DNA from: Haliea sp.
GTDB lineage: Bacteria > Pseudomonadota > Gammaproteobacteria > Pseudomonadales > Halieaceae
Reading direction: 5' to 3'
NCBI GenBank assembly: GCA_002692965.1
Contig: NZNC01000004.1
Span: 173,884 to 237,883, forward strand
Length of the DNA: 64,000 nt
Made by a program: the position numbers and the translations under genes. Below, one piece after another: positions 1 to 8,614 of this stretch (positions within the stretch are counted from its first letter, which is position 1; every line of letters starts with the position of its first letter). Under the pieces are notes generated by a model. The model did no database searches. It saw only the letters and a program-made list of their open reading frames with translations, and had not been told where the DNA came from.

Positions 1-849
1 GAGTTCGTGAATATTCTGCCGGTTCACTTCCGGCTCCTCGGCCATGAAGCGGCCCCAGAACACGCCGACAATGGCGCAGCCCTTGAGCAGAGCCAGGTTG
101 AGCGGCACCTTCGGAATCGGGCCGCTGGCAAAACCGATCACCAGGAAGCGCCCCTTCCAGGCCATGCTGCGCAGGGCCTGCTCGGAGAAGTCGCCACCCA
201 CCGGGTCGTAGACCACATCCACGCCGCGCCCCCCGGTGAGTTCCTTGACCCGGTCCTTGAGGGACTCGCGGCTGTAATTGATGACCTCGTCGGCTCCCAT
301 CTGCCGGCACACGTCGAGCTTTTCGTCGGAACTGGCGGCCGCGATGACCCGGGCGCCGAAGAGCTTGCCCAGCTCCACCGCCGTAATGCCCACCCCACCG
401 GCGGCGCCGAGGACCAGCAGGGTCTCCCCGGGCTGGATATCCGCGCGCTGGCGAAGGGCGTGGTAGGAGGTGAAATAGGTAATCGCCACCCCGGCCGCCT
501 GCTCAAAACTGAGCCCCTCGGGCATCGGAAATACCGCGCTCTGATCGGCGGCAATCTTCGAGCAGAAGGCCCCGTGGGCCCCCATCGAAATCACCTTGTC
601 ACCGGGCTTGAAGCGGCTCACCCCGCTACCCACCGCAGCCACCACCCCGGCACACTCAGCACCGGGAATAAAGGGCAGGTCCGGCTGGGTCTGGTACTTG
701 TTCTGGATAATCAGCACGTCGGGGAAGTTCAGGCCCGCGGCCTTGACCTCGATCAGCACCTCCTGGTCGCCAATCTCGGGGTCCGGCCAGTCGGTTTCCA
801 GCACCAGCTTGTCGGGCAGGCCGTGTTCCTTGCAGACCACTGCTTTCAT
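1..849 (-). CDS. Zinc-type alcohol dehydrogenase / NADPH:quinone oxidoreductase family protein (3' end off window)
   Basis: The reading frame starts at an ATG at 849 and stays open to the window edge, giving 283 residues, so roughly the last 40 to 50 residues of a usual 325-330 residue MDR protein are missing. The N-terminus (MKAVVCKEHGLPDKL) is typical of the quinone oxidoreductase branch. A GroES-like half contains GLNFPDVLI and PGAECAG, and a Rossmann motif LGAAGGVGITAVELG follows. No structural-zinc cysteine cluster is visible, which favours the zinc-free quinone reductase type. It is the last visible gene of the leftward acyl-CoA catabolic operon, 56 bp after the SDR gene; a role in that pathway is inferred and its substrate is unknown. 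Confidence 0.88.
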   Translation of the reverse strand, partial: MKAVVCKEHGLPDKLVLETDWPDPEIGDQEVLIEVKAAGLNFPDVLIIQNKYQTQPDLPFIPGAECAGVVAAVGSGVSRFKPGDKVISMGAHGAFCSKIAADQSAVFPMPEGLSFEQAAGVAITYFTSYHALRQRADIQPGETLLVLGAAGGVGITAVELGKLFGARVIAAASSDEKLDVCRQMGADEVINYSRESLKDRVKELTGGRGVDVVYDPVGGDFSEQALRSMAWKGRFLVIGFASGPIPKVPLNLALLKGCAIVGVFWGRFMAEEPEVNRQNIHEL

Positions 850-905
850 GTCTTGCTCCTGTCAGGGACCCCACTCGCGCGGGAGCGGGGTCCAAAATAT
901 CCTTT

Positions 906-1826
906 TCAATCGAGCTTGATGCCCATACCTGCCGCCGCCTGGCTGACCATCTTGGTGCTCTGCTCAAAGCCGGCGGTCAGTTCCCGCTCGCCACCGCGTT
1001 CGCTGATACGCTCCCAGTGGGCGGCAATTGCCTCCGGCGTCTGTTCTTCCGGCGGCAACCACATGCCCTCGGTCTCGACAATGCGAGCCACGGCAAACGC
1101 CCCTGCACCGGCGGCCAGGATGGTACGGTTGGGGGCATTCTCACTCACCAGGTAGAGCACCGCCGGGGTTACCGTCTCCGGAGTCAGCAATTCAAAGGCC
1201 TTCTCCGGCAGCAAACCCTCGGTCATCCGCGTGCCCGCAGTGGGCGCCAGTGCATTCACGCGGATGTTGTACTTGGCGCCCTCCTGGACCAGCGTGTTCA
1301 TCATGCCGATTACGCCCATCTTGGCGGCACCGTAGTTGCTCTGGCCGAAGTTGCCGTAGAGCCCGCTGGATGAAGTCGTCACCACAATGCGGCCGTAATT
1401 CTGCTCGCGCATGATCTCCCAGACGGCCCTGGTGCAGTTCACCGTGCCCATCAGGTGTACGTCGATGACCAGGCGGAAATCCTCCAGGGAACCCTTGTGG
1501 AAACTCTTGTCGCGCAGGATCCCGGCGTTGTTGACCAGGATGTCGACCCGCCCCCACTGGTCCATCGTTTGCTGGACCATGGATTCCACCTCGGTGTAGT
1601 CCGCCACATTGGCGCCATTGGCAATGGCCTCGCCACCGGCGGCCTCGATTTCCGCCACCACACTGCGGGCCGCCTCGCTGGACGCCCCGGTGCCGTCCTT
1701 GGCACCACCGAGGTCATTGACCACCACTTTGGCGCCGCGCTTTGCCAGCTCCAGGGCGTGACTGCGGCCCAGGCCGTGGCCGGCGCCCGTGACGATGGCC
1801 ACCTTGTCGTCATAACGAATTGTCAT
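906..1826 (-). CDS. SDR family oxidoreductase, (3R)-hydroxyacyl-CoA dehydrogenase-like
   Basis: A short-chain dehydrogenase of 306 residues. The cofactor motif TGAGHGLGRSHA, the NNAG motif (VNNAGILRDKSF) and the catalytic Ser (TTSSSG) with YGAAK (Tyr-x3-Lys) are all intact. A C-terminal extension of about 50 residues beyond the usual 250-residue core resembles the SDR unit of peroxisomal multifunctional enzyme 2, which oxidises (3R)-hydroxyacyl-CoA. The ATG at 1826 is preferred over the longer frame because GGGAG lies just upstream and conserved sequence begins at MTIRYDDK. It lies directly after the MaoC hydratase gene, so together they could carry out hydration and oxidation of an enoyl-CoA; this pairing is inference. 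Confidence 0.9.
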   Translation of the reverse strand: MTIRYDDKVAIVTGAGHGLGRSHALELAKRGAKVVVNDLGGAKDGTGASSEAARSVVAEIEAAGGEAIANGANVADYTEVESMVQQTMDQWGRVDILVNNAGILRDKSFHKGSLEDFRLVIDVHLMGTVNCTRAVWEIMREQNYGRIVVTTSSSGLYGNFGQSNYGAAKMGVIGMMNTLVQEGAKYNIRVNALAPTAGTRMTEGLLPEKAFELLTPETVTPAVLYLVSENAPNRTILAAGAGAFAVARIVETEGMWLPPEEQTPEAIAAHWERISERGGERELTAGFEQSTKMVSQAAAGMGIKLD

Positions 1827-1894
1827 GCTTGCTCTCCCTTTGAATTCCTTGGCTGGGTAGAAGGCTGCTAGGGGCAGACAATCGGGGCGCCAGC

Positions 1895-2359
1895 CTAACC
1901 GGCGACCACCATGGTCAGCCACTCGGCCACCAGGGCCGGCGTCTGCTCGCCCTCGATCTCAACGCTAACCTGCTGGCGAATCAGGAAACGGTCACCGTCT
2001 TTGGCTTCCACACCGGTAATCTCGCCATGGGCACGTACCCGCTTGCCGGCGCGCACCGGCGCCAGGAAGCGCACCTTGTCGAAGCCGTAATTGATGCCCA
2101 TCAGCACCTTTTCCGGCATCACCCCGTTACCTTCGCAGAGTCTGGGCAGCAGGGACAAGGTCAGGAAGCCGTGGGCGATGGTGCCGCCAAAGGGTGTACC
2201 GGCAGCTTTTTCCTCGTCGACGTGGATAAACTGGTGGTCCTCCGTGACATCGGCGAACTGGTTGATGCGTGGCTGATCCAGGGTGACCCAGGGACCGGGT
2301 TCCAGTTTCAAACCCACCTGATTGACCAGCTCTTCCTTGGGTACCACTTTCATGGACAT
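1895..2359 (-). CDS. MaoC-like (R)-specific enoyl-CoA hydratase
   Basis: A hot-dog fold protein of 154 residues. The hydratase-2 type active site is visible: the Asp of FADVTEDHQFIHVD followed by the conserved His, then the FGGTIAHGFLTLSLLP segment. It is a single-domain protein of the usual length of small MaoC hydratases (about 150). In this position, between acyl-CoA dehydrogenases and an SDR, it most likely hydrates a trans-2-enoyl-CoA to the (3R)-hydroxy form. An alternative start two codons downstream (MKVVPKEE) cannot be excluded. The exact acyl substrate cannot be told from sequence. Confidence 0.92.
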   Translation of the reverse strand: MSMKVVPKEELVNQVGLKLEPGPWVTLDQPRINQFADVTEDHQFIHVDEEKAAGTPFGGTIAHGFLTLSLLPRLCEGNGVMPEKVLMGINYGFDKVRFLAPVRAGKRVRAHGEITGVEAKDGDRFLIRQQVSVEIEGEQTPALVAEWLTMVVAG

Positions 2360-2412
2360 GCGCGAAATCCCCCGTTTTCAAGATACTTGTGATGTGTGGT
2401 CAACACAGGGTT

Positions 2413-3663
2413 TCAGCCATCGCGGAAAGTCGCGTTGACCTCGCCCTGCCCGGTATAGCCTTTGAGTTCGTGGCGCCCCACCACCATGCGATGCACGGCA
2501 TCGGGTCCGTCTGCCAGACGCAGGCTGCGCTGGGCCACGTACAGGCCCGCAAGCGGCGTATCCTGGGAGATGCCCAGTGCCCCGAAAACCTGGATCGCCT
2601 CGTCGACGATGCGAATGGAGACATTGGGCACCGCGGTCTTGATCATGGAAATCCACACCCGCGCCTCCTTGGCGTCACGGTGGTCCATCATCCAGGCCGT
2701 CTTCAGGGTCAGCAGGCGGGCCATTTCAATATCCATGCGGGCGTTGGCAATGATGTCGATGTTGCCGCCCAGCCGAGCCAGGGGCTTGCCGAAAGCCGTG
2801 CGTGAAACCGCCCGCTCGCAGAGCAGCTGCAGCGCCCGCTCCGCGGCGCCGATGGCACGCATGCAGTGATGGATGCGACCCGGCCCCAGCCGGCCCTGGG
2901 CGATCTCGAAGCCGCGCCCCGGGCCCAGGATGACATTCTCCCGGGGCACCCGGACATTGGTGAAACGCTGGTGCATGTGGCCGTGGGGCGCATCGTCCTG
3001 GCCGAACACCAGCATCGGGCGCAGGTTTTCGACACCGGGGCTGCCCATGGGCACCAGGATCTGCGATTGCTGCAGGTGCTTGGGCGCCTCCGGGTCGGTC
3101 TTGACCATCACGATCATGACCTTGCAGCGGGGGTCGCCGGCACCTGAAATATAGTGCTTCTCCCCGTTGATCACCCACTCGTCGCCATCCAGCTCGGCGC
3201 GAGTGGAGATGTTGGTGGCATCGGAGGAGGCCACCCCGGGTTCGGTCATGGCAAAGGCGGAGCGGATCTCCCCATTGAGAAGGGGTTCCAGCCACTGGCG
3301 CTTCTGTGCCTCGCTGCCGTACTTGTGCAGCACCTCCATGTTGCCGGTGTCCGGAGCCGAACAGTTGAACACCTCGGCCGCAAGGTGGGACTTGCCCATT
3401 TCCTCGGCCAGGTAGGCGTATTCCACCGTATTCAGGCCGGAGCCGTGTTCGCCATCGGTCAGGAAGAAGTTCCACAGCCCAGCGCTGCGCGCCTTGTCCT
3501 TGAGCCCCTCGAGAATCTCGCTCTGTCGGGGCGTGAACTGCCAGCGGTCACCGACCGGGATCTCCGCCAGATACGCCTCCTCCAGAGGCAGGATTTCATC
3601 CTGCACAAAGGCTTTCACCTGTGCCAGCAGCGGCCGAACCTTTTCACTGACGCCCAGATCCAT
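2413..3663 (-). CDS. Acyl-CoA dehydrogenase, ACAD10/11-like
   Basis: An acyl-CoA dehydrogenase of 416 residues with the full three-domain fold. Visible segments are the FAD-contact region FAMTEPGVASSDATN, the RLGPGRIHHCMR stretch, SRTAFGKPLA, and a C-terminal LADGPDAVHRM motif, which characterise the ACAD10/11-like branch rather than the MCAD branch with its terminal EGT motif. ATG at 3663 is preceded by AAGGGGA. The gene is third in the leftward operon, 23 bp after the preceding dehydrogenase. It oxidises an acyl-CoA to the enoyl-CoA with electrons passed to ETF; chain length or branching is not predictable. Confidence 0.93.
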   Translation of the reverse strand: MDLGVSEKVRPLLAQVKAFVQDEILPLEEAYLAEIPVGDRWQFTPRQSEILEGLKDKARSAGLWNFFLTDGEHGSGLNTVEYAYLAEEMGKSHLAAEVFNCSAPDTGNMEVLHKYGSEAQKRQWLEPLLNGEIRSAFAMTEPGVASSDATNISTRAELDGDEWVINGEKHYISGAGDPRCKVMIVMVKTDPEAPKHLQQSQILVPMGSPGVENLRPMLVFGQDDAPHGHMHQRFTNVRVPRENVILGPGRGFEIAQGRLGPGRIHHCMRAIGAAERALQLLCERAVSRTAFGKPLARLGGNIDIIANARMDIEMARLLTLKTAWMMDHRDAKEARVWISMIKTAVPNVSIRIVDEAIQVFGALGISQDTPLAGLYVAQRSLRLADGPDAVHRMVVGRHELKGYTGQGEVNATFRDG

Positions 3664-3686
3664 GCAGTTCCCCTTGTTAACTATTG

Positions 3687-4826
3687 TCAGAATCCACTGA
3701 GGCGGGCATAGCGGTCGAGGTGGTAGTTATAGTCCCCGAAGCAATGCTGGACAAGGCGCGCCCGCTTGATAAAGAAGCCGATATCAAATTCATCCGTCAT
3801 GCCAATGCCACCGTGCATCTGGATCGCCTCGTTGGTCGCGCGCTGGGCGACCTCACAGAGCTTCGCCTTGCAGGAACTGGCCAGCAGGGAAAGCTGCGGA
3901 TCGCCGGCATCGATGGCCTGCAGGGCCTTGAGCACCAGGGAGCGGGCCAGTTCCAGCTCCGCGTAAAGCTCCGCAGCGCGGTGCTGCAGCCCCTGGAAGC
4001 TGCCGATCGGGCGGCCAAACTGCTTGCGCTCCCGCAGATAGGCCACGGTGCGCTCGAAGGCCTCGGTGGACAAGCCGAGCAATTCCGCCGCCAGGCCAAT
4101 GTTGGCGATATCGAGGGCAGTTTCCAGCCCCTGCCAGGCACCCCCGGGGCTGCCCAGGAGGGCTTCGTCACCGAGCTGCAGATCGGCGTATCGCAGGGCG
4201 CCCGCCGGGCCGCTGTCCACCAGGCTGCGCGGCTCCACCTGCAGCCCCGGCGCGTCCGCGGGCACCAGGAAGGCACTCAGGCCCGACCTGTCCCCGGGCT
4301 GGCCATCGCTGCGGGCAATCACCAGAAAGTCCGTGGCTCCCGGCGCGCCCAGCACCAGGCGTTTACTGCCGCTCAGACGCCAGCCCCGCCCCTCGCGACG
4401 CGCCGGCGACGCGGTATTTTCCGGGGCGTGGTGGGCGCCCTCCTGCAATGCCAGGGCGAGCCGCCGCTCCCCGGCAACAACGGCTGGCAAAAGCGCCTGG
4501 CGCTGGGCCGTCGTCGCCAGCCGGTCGAGTGCGCTTGCGCCAATCAGCACCGCCGACTGCAAGGGAGTCGGGCTGAGATGGCGACCGGCCTCTTCCAGAA
4601 CCACGCCGAGGCCGACATGGCCGTAACCCAGCCCACCGCAGTCCTCGGCAATGGCAATCCCGGGCCAGCCCATGGCGACGATGTCATCCCATACTGCGGG
4701 CTCGAAGCCGAGGGAGTCGGCCGCATCCCGCAGGGCGCGCAAGTGCGACACACCGGCCCGGGAGGCCAGCAGGCCCCGGGCAGACTCCCGCAACATTTGC
4801 TGTTCTTCAGTCAGTACCAGTGCCAT
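3687..4826 (-). CDS. Acyl-CoA dehydrogenase, FAD-binding partner subunit of an adjacent pair
   Basis: A 379-residue acyl-CoA dehydrogenase. It carries the FAD-contact motif RKQFGRPIGSFQGLQH (Arg near residue 267) and a C-terminal MHGGIGMTDEFDIGFFIKRA segment, but lacks the terminal EGGT/EGTS motif that supplies the usual catalytic glutamate. The gene upstream shows the reverse pattern. This complementarity resembles the obligate alpha2beta2 dehydrogenases known from actinobacterial steroid side-chain degradation (FadE26-FadE27 type); that this pair is heteromeric is inference. The gap to the upstream gene is 9 bp, so co-translation is likely. A GAGGGGG ribosome site precedes the ATG. Confidence 0.92.
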   Translation of the reverse strand: MALVLTEEQQMLRESARGLLASRAGVSHLRALRDAADSLGFEPAVWDDIVAMGWPGIAIAEDCGGLGYGHVGLGVVLEEAGRHLSPTPLQSAVLIGASALDRLATTAQRQALLPAVVAGERRLALALQEGAHHAPENTASPARREGRGWRLSGSKRLVLGAPGATDFLVIARSDGQPGDRSGLSAFLVPADAPGLQVEPRSLVDSGPAGALRYADLQLGDEALLGSPGGAWQGLETALDIANIGLAAELLGLSTEAFERTVAYLRERKQFGRPIGSFQGLQHRAAELYAELELARSLVLKALQAIDAGDPQLSLLASSCKAKLCEVAQRATNEAIQMHGGIGMTDEFDIGFFIKRARLVQHCFGDYNYHLDRYARLSGF

Positions 4827-4835
4827 GCGCCCCCC

Positions 4836-6014
4836 TCAGTCCGGCAGGCCAAGCACGCGCTTGGCAATGATGTTGAGCTGGATTTCCGAGGTGCCCCCCT
4901 CGATGGAGTTGCCCTTGGAACGCAACCAGTCGCGGCACACCACGCCCCCGTCGTAGATCTCCCCCGACCAGCCGAGGGCCGATTCCCCGTCGACCGCCAG
5001 GTTGAGTTCATGGCGCCGCTTGTTGAGCTCGGTACCGTAGTATTTGAAGATCGAGGAGGCCGCCCCCAGGCCTTGCCCGGCCTTGACCTCATCGCCCACG
5101 CGCTCCATCGTCGCGGAAAAAGCCAGGGAGTCCAGCTGGTAGCGGGCAATCTCCGTGCGCAGTACCGGGCTGGCCAGGCGGCCCTGGGCGTCGCGGCCGA
5201 AGTGCGCGAGCGCGGCGTCTCCGAGTGACTGCCTCGGGGCGGTGCCAAAGGCGGAGATCATTTCCCGTTCGTGGGTCAGCAGATATTTGGCAATGCTCCA
5301 GCCCTTGCCGGGCTCGCCCACCAGGTCTTTCTTCCAGGCGCGGACGTTATCGAAGAAGGTTTCACAGAAGGGCGAGGCTCCGCTGATCAGTCGGATAGGG
5401 CGAGTGCTCACCCCCTCGCTGGCCATATCGAAGAGGATGAAGCTGATCCCCTCGTGCTTGCTGCCACTGCTGTCGGTACGCACCAGGCAGAAAATCCAGT
5501 CGGCCTTGTCGGCGTAGGAGGTCCAGATCTTCTGGCCGTTGATCCGGTAGTGGTCGCCACAGTCCTCGGCGCGGGTCTGCAGACTGGCGAGATCAGAGCC
5601 CGCGTTGGGCTCCGAGTAGCCCTGGCACCAGCGGATTTCGCCGCGGGCGATCGGCGGCAGGTGTTCGCGCTTCTGCGCCTCGCTGCCGAACTCGAGCAGC
5701 GCCGGCCCCAGCATGGAAATGCCAAAGCTTTCGAGAGGACTGCGGGCATTGATGCGGTCCATTTCCTGACGCAGTACCTTGACCCGGTCGCGGTCGAGCC
5801 CGGCGCCACCGTATTCCGCGGGCCAGTGGGGCACGGTCCAGCCACGCTGCGCCATGCGCTGGCACCACAGGGGCTGGTCGGGGTGACGAACCTCCGGCTT
5901 GCGTCCCCCCATGTAGATGTCCTCAAAGCCGCGGACCGGCTCGCGCATGCTCGCCGGGCAGTTGGCCTCAAGCCACTCGCGCACTTCGGCGCGGAAAGCG
6001 TCCAGATCCGCCAC
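4836..6014 (-). CDS. Acyl-CoA dehydrogenase, catalytic-glutamate partner subunit of an adjacent pair
   Basis: A 392-residue acyl-CoA dehydrogenase and the first gene of the operon. The C-terminus has SIEGGTSEIQLNIIAKRVLG, with the expected catalytic Glu near residue 372. The middle region (VLRTEIARYQLDSLAF) lacks the R-x2-FG-x-P FAD-contact motif present in its neighbour. A GTG at 6014 is chosen because AGGAG sits 5 nt upstream; a longer frame reaches an ATG at 6101 but would run through the palindromic operator at 6055-6069, and another ATG lies at 6059. It probably pairs with the product of the next gene into one enzyme; substrate unknown. Confidence 0.88.
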   Translation of the reverse strand: MADLDAFRAEVREWLEANCPASMREPVRGFEDIYMGGRKPEVRHPDQPLWCQRMAQRGWTVPHWPAEYGGAGLDRDRVKVLRQEMDRINARSPLESFGISMLGPALLEFGSEAQKREHLPPIARGEIRWCQGYSEPNAGSDLASLQTRAEDCGDHYRINGQKIWTSYADKADWIFCLVRTDSSGSKHEGISFILFDMASEGVSTRPIRLISGASPFCETFFDNVRAWKKDLVGEPGKGWSIAKYLLTHEREMISAFGTAPRQSLGDAALAHFGRDAQGRLASPVLRTEIARYQLDSLAFSATMERVGDEVKAGQGLGAASSIFKYYGTELNKRRHELNLAVDGESALGWSGEIYDGGVVCRDWLRSKGNSIEGGTSEIQLNIIAKRVLGLPD

Positions 6015-6054
6015 CTTCTTCTCCTGCTTTTCCGTGCGGGTCACTCCGGATTTG

Positions 6055-6069
6055 AACATACAGTATGTT
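6055..6069. promoter_or_regulatory. Palindromic operator between the divergent dehydrogenase operon and antiporter gene
   Basis: AACATAC-A-GTATGTT is a perfect odd palindrome with 7-bp arms, located 40 bp upstream of the GTG of the catabolic operon and 59 bp upstream of the antiporter ATG. The size and symmetry suit a TetR-family dimer, but no regulator gene adjoins it, so the binding protein is unknown. Confidence 0.6.
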
Positions 6070-6127
6070 TTGCTGACTGACAAGAATGCCCGATTGTGCA
6101 TCGTCGCTCGATTGCGCAGAATGGGCC

Positions 6128-7348
6128 ATGGCGGATCTTTTCATTGCTCTGGCGGCATTCCTTCTTCTGGGCCTTGTGGCCCACTACATCGGCCTGCGCA
6201 CCCGGCTGCCACGAGTCACTCTGCTGATCCTGGCGGGCGTCGCCATCGGCCCTACCGGCATGGACTGGTTCGCGGGCTATCGCGAGCAGCTGTTCCCGAT
6301 GATCGCCGACATGGCACTGGTCATGCTCGGCTTCCTGATTGGCGGCTCCCTGACCCGCGACCTGTTCCAGCAGCAGGGCCGACAGATTCTCTGGCTCTCC
6401 CTGGGCATTGCCCTGGTCACTTTCCTGGTCGTCTGCGGAGGCCTGCTGGCGGTGGGCCAGGGTTTGGTGATTGCCGTGACCCTGGGTGCCATTGCCACCG
6501 CCACCGATCCGGCGGCCACGGCCGATGTCCTGCTGGAGGAGCGCGATGACCGCAGTCCCTTTGGCCGACTTCTGCTGGGCATCGTGGCGCTGGACGACGC
6601 CTGGGGACTGCTCATTTTCAGTCTCGCCCTGGTTGTAGCCATCGGCAGCAGCGCCAGCAACGGGCACGCCGTGCTGGCAGCGGGTCTCTGGGAAATTGCC
6701 GGCGCGGTTCTGCTCGGCCTGATGATCGGCCTGCCCATGGCCTTCCTGACCGGCCGGATCCGCCGCGGTGAGCCGCTGCTGATCGAGGCCCTGGGTCTGG
6801 TCTTCCTGTGCGCCGGCCTGGCGATGCGCTGGGAGGTCTCCCACCTGCTGGCGGCCATTGTCATGGGCGCCACGGTGGCCAACCTGGCCAGCCACCACAA
6901 GCGCCCCTTTCACGCCATCGAGGGTATCCAGTGGCCCTTCCTGATGCTGTTCTTCATTCTTGCCGGCGCCTCGCTGCAGCTGGATTCGCTGCTGGCCGGC
7001 GGACTGCTGGGGGCGGCCTACATGCTGTTGCGCACCCTTGGCAAGGTCAGTGGCGGCCTCACGATCGGCCTGCTCACCGGTACCACGGCACGCACCGGGC
7101 TGCACAGCGGTAGCGCCCTGCTGCCCCAGGCCGGCGTCGCCGTCGCCATGGCACTCACCGCCAGTCAGAATCTTGCAGGGGAAGGCCAGGTGATACTGAC
7201 CATGGTGCTGGCCTCCACCGTGATCTTCGAGCTACTGGGGCCCCTGGCGACCCGGTGGGCTCTGCGCCGGGAGTGCCGCCCCCTGCCCCGCGCGGCCCGC
7301 AGGGCCCAACGGCACAAGAAAAAGCACCCGACACATGAATCCCGCTGA
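6128..7348 (+). CDS. Cation:proton antiporter (CPA family, NhaP/Kef-type membrane domain)
   Basis: A very hydrophobic protein of 406 residues with about 12 membrane segments and no TrkA-type cytosolic domain, as expected for a monovalent cation:proton antiporter of the inner membrane. Family signatures visible are LLILAGVAIGPTG near the N-terminus, ATDPAATADVLLEE, and LDDAWGLLIFSLAL, whose paired acidic residues match the ion-binding site of CPA exchangers. The ATG at 6128 (MADLFIALAAF) starts a membrane segment directly; a longer in-frame start at 6086 adds 14 hydrophilic residues. It is transcribed divergently from the dehydrogenase operon across the palindrome. The C-terminal 30 residues are basic. 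Ion specificity is undetermined. Confidence 0.88.
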   Translation: MADLFIALAAFLLLGLVAHYIGLRTRLPRVTLLILAGVAIGPTGMDWFAGYREQLFPMIADMALVMLGFLIGGSLTRDLFQQQGRQILWLSLGIALVTFLVVCGGLLAVGQGLVIAVTLGAIATATDPAATADVLLEERDDRSPFGRLLLGIVALDDAWGLLIFSLALVVAIGSSASNGHAVLAAGLWEIAGAVLLGLMIGLPMAFLTGRIRRGEPLLIEALGLVFLCAGLAMRWEVSHLLAAIVMGATVANLASHHKRPFHAIEGIQWPFLMLFFILAGASLQLDSLLAGGLLGAAYMLLRTLGKVSGGLTIGLLTGTTARTGLHSGSALLPQAGVAVAMALTASQNLAGEGQVILTMVLASTVIFELLGPLATRWALRRECRPLPRAARRAQRHKKKHPTHESR

Positions 7349-7390
7349 TCCCCGCTAGCGGGCTGTGCCGACAATTCACAACCTCCAGAG

Positions 7391-8530
7391 TCAGCGCCCC
7401 GGATGCTTGTCCCGATACATGTTGGCGTCCGCGCGGCTCAGCAGCGCGTCCACCGAGTCGCCATCCTCGGGCCAGCGCGACAGACCGATACCGGCACTGA
7501 TCTGCAGCCGGTGGCCATTCACCGAGACCGCACCCAGTACACGATCCCGCAGGCGCTGGGCCGCGGCGACGCCGGCCTGCTGGTCGTCGACGCCGTGCAA
7601 AATCAGCAGGAACTCATCACCCCCCAGCCGGCCGGCAAAGTCGCTGCCGCGCAGGAAATCGCGCAGGCGGTCGGCAACTGCGAGCAGCAGGCCGTCACCG
7701 GTCGCGTGGCCGAGGCGGTCGTTGATGGCCTTGAATAGATTGAGATCGATGATGACTACGGCAAAGGGCTGTGCGGTCCGTCGGGCGCGCTCCAGGCTCG
7801 CCGCCAGGGTCTCGTCGATACTGCGCCGATTCGGCAGGCCGGTCAGGGGGTCGAGCCTGGCGAGGGCCTGGGCCCGCTGGTTGACGCGAAAGTAGCAGGC
7901 GACAATAACACTGTAGGTCCAGCCCATCACAAACAGGAAAATGGCGCTGAACACCAGCGGCAGGGACACCAGCCGGCGCCCGAAGGGTTGCCAGTCGGGC
8001 AGCGCCACGCTCAACCAGCGAAGCACAAAGAGCAGGGACAAAAACAGCAGAAACAGCGCAGCCAGGCCGTGGGCCCGCCACTCCTCCCTATCCCGGGGCC
8101 GCCACACCATGGCCACTGCCGAGAGGCCGAGAAAAACCAGGCCGAGCAAGTCGATAATCAGGAAACGCTGCTCCGTGCCACGCACCCACCACAGCGGCAC
8201 GGCCGCCAGCACGCACACACCAATCAGCAGCGGCAGTCGGGGATAGCCTGCAGAGCAGCCGCGGAAGCGCAGGCTTCCCTCCAGGATCAGGGCAGTGGCC
8301 ATCATGGTCAGCAGATTGCTGAGCCAGACCAGCTCGGGTATCGCGCGCTCCGCGCCCGGCGCGACAATGCTGACCAGCAGAAAGCCCAGGGCATTGAGCA
8401 GCAGGGCCAGCCACCACTGAAACACGCCGGGAACGTCCCGATTGATCCGCCATACCAGAAACAGGACCAGTACACAGACCAGGGAGTTCAGCGTGATCGC
8501 AAAAAACAGCGTTGGGAGATGCAGGGTCAC
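7391..8530 (-). CDS. Membrane-anchored diguanylate cyclase
   Basis: A 379-residue protein. The first about 210 residues form six or seven predicted transmembrane helices with no recognisable named sensor domain. A GGDEF domain follows with an intact LGGDEFLL active site near residues 302-306. RGSD sits five residues before GGDEF, giving a complete RxxD inhibitory site, so product inhibition by c-di-GMP is expected. No EAL domain is present. The gene is convergent with the antiporter and separated from the next operon by about 80 bp. The stimulus sensed by the membrane domain is unknown. Confidence 0.92.
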   Translation of the reverse strand: MTLHLPTLFFAITLNSLVCVLVLFLVWRINRDVPGVFQWWLALLLNALGFLLVSIVAPGAERAIPELVWLSNLLTMMATALILEGSLRFRGCSAGYPRLPLLIGVCVLAAVPLWWVRGTEQRFLIIDLLGLVFLGLSAVAMVWRPRDREEWRAHGLAALFLLFLSLLFVLRWLSVALPDWQPFGRRLVSLPLVFSAIFLFVMGWTYSVIVACYFRVNQRAQALARLDPLTGLPNRRSIDETLAASLERARRTAQPFAVVIIDLNLFKAINDRLGHATGDGLLLAVADRLRDFLRGSDFAGRLGGDEFLLILHGVDDQQAGVAAAQRLRDRVLGAVSVNGHRLQISAGIGLSRWPEDGDSVDALLSRADANMYRDKHPGR

Positions 8531-8614
8531 GCGCCAGGCCTCGGAGTTACAACCGACAGTATTGGCAAGGCCGCCTTCGAGGTCAAACCGGAAATTCCGG
8601 CTCCGCTTAAGGAC

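Noticed and set aside
3684..5228. Long rightward open frame (514 codons)
   Set aside because: It lies antisense to two well-supported acyl-CoA dehydrogenase genes; its composition (rich in Gly, Arg, Gln, His) is typical of the complement of high-GC coding DNA and no motif is present.
7334..7356. CCCGCTAGCGGG palindrome as terminator after the antiporter gene
   Set aside because: It is self-complementary with no loop and has no T tract, so a hairpin is unlikely.
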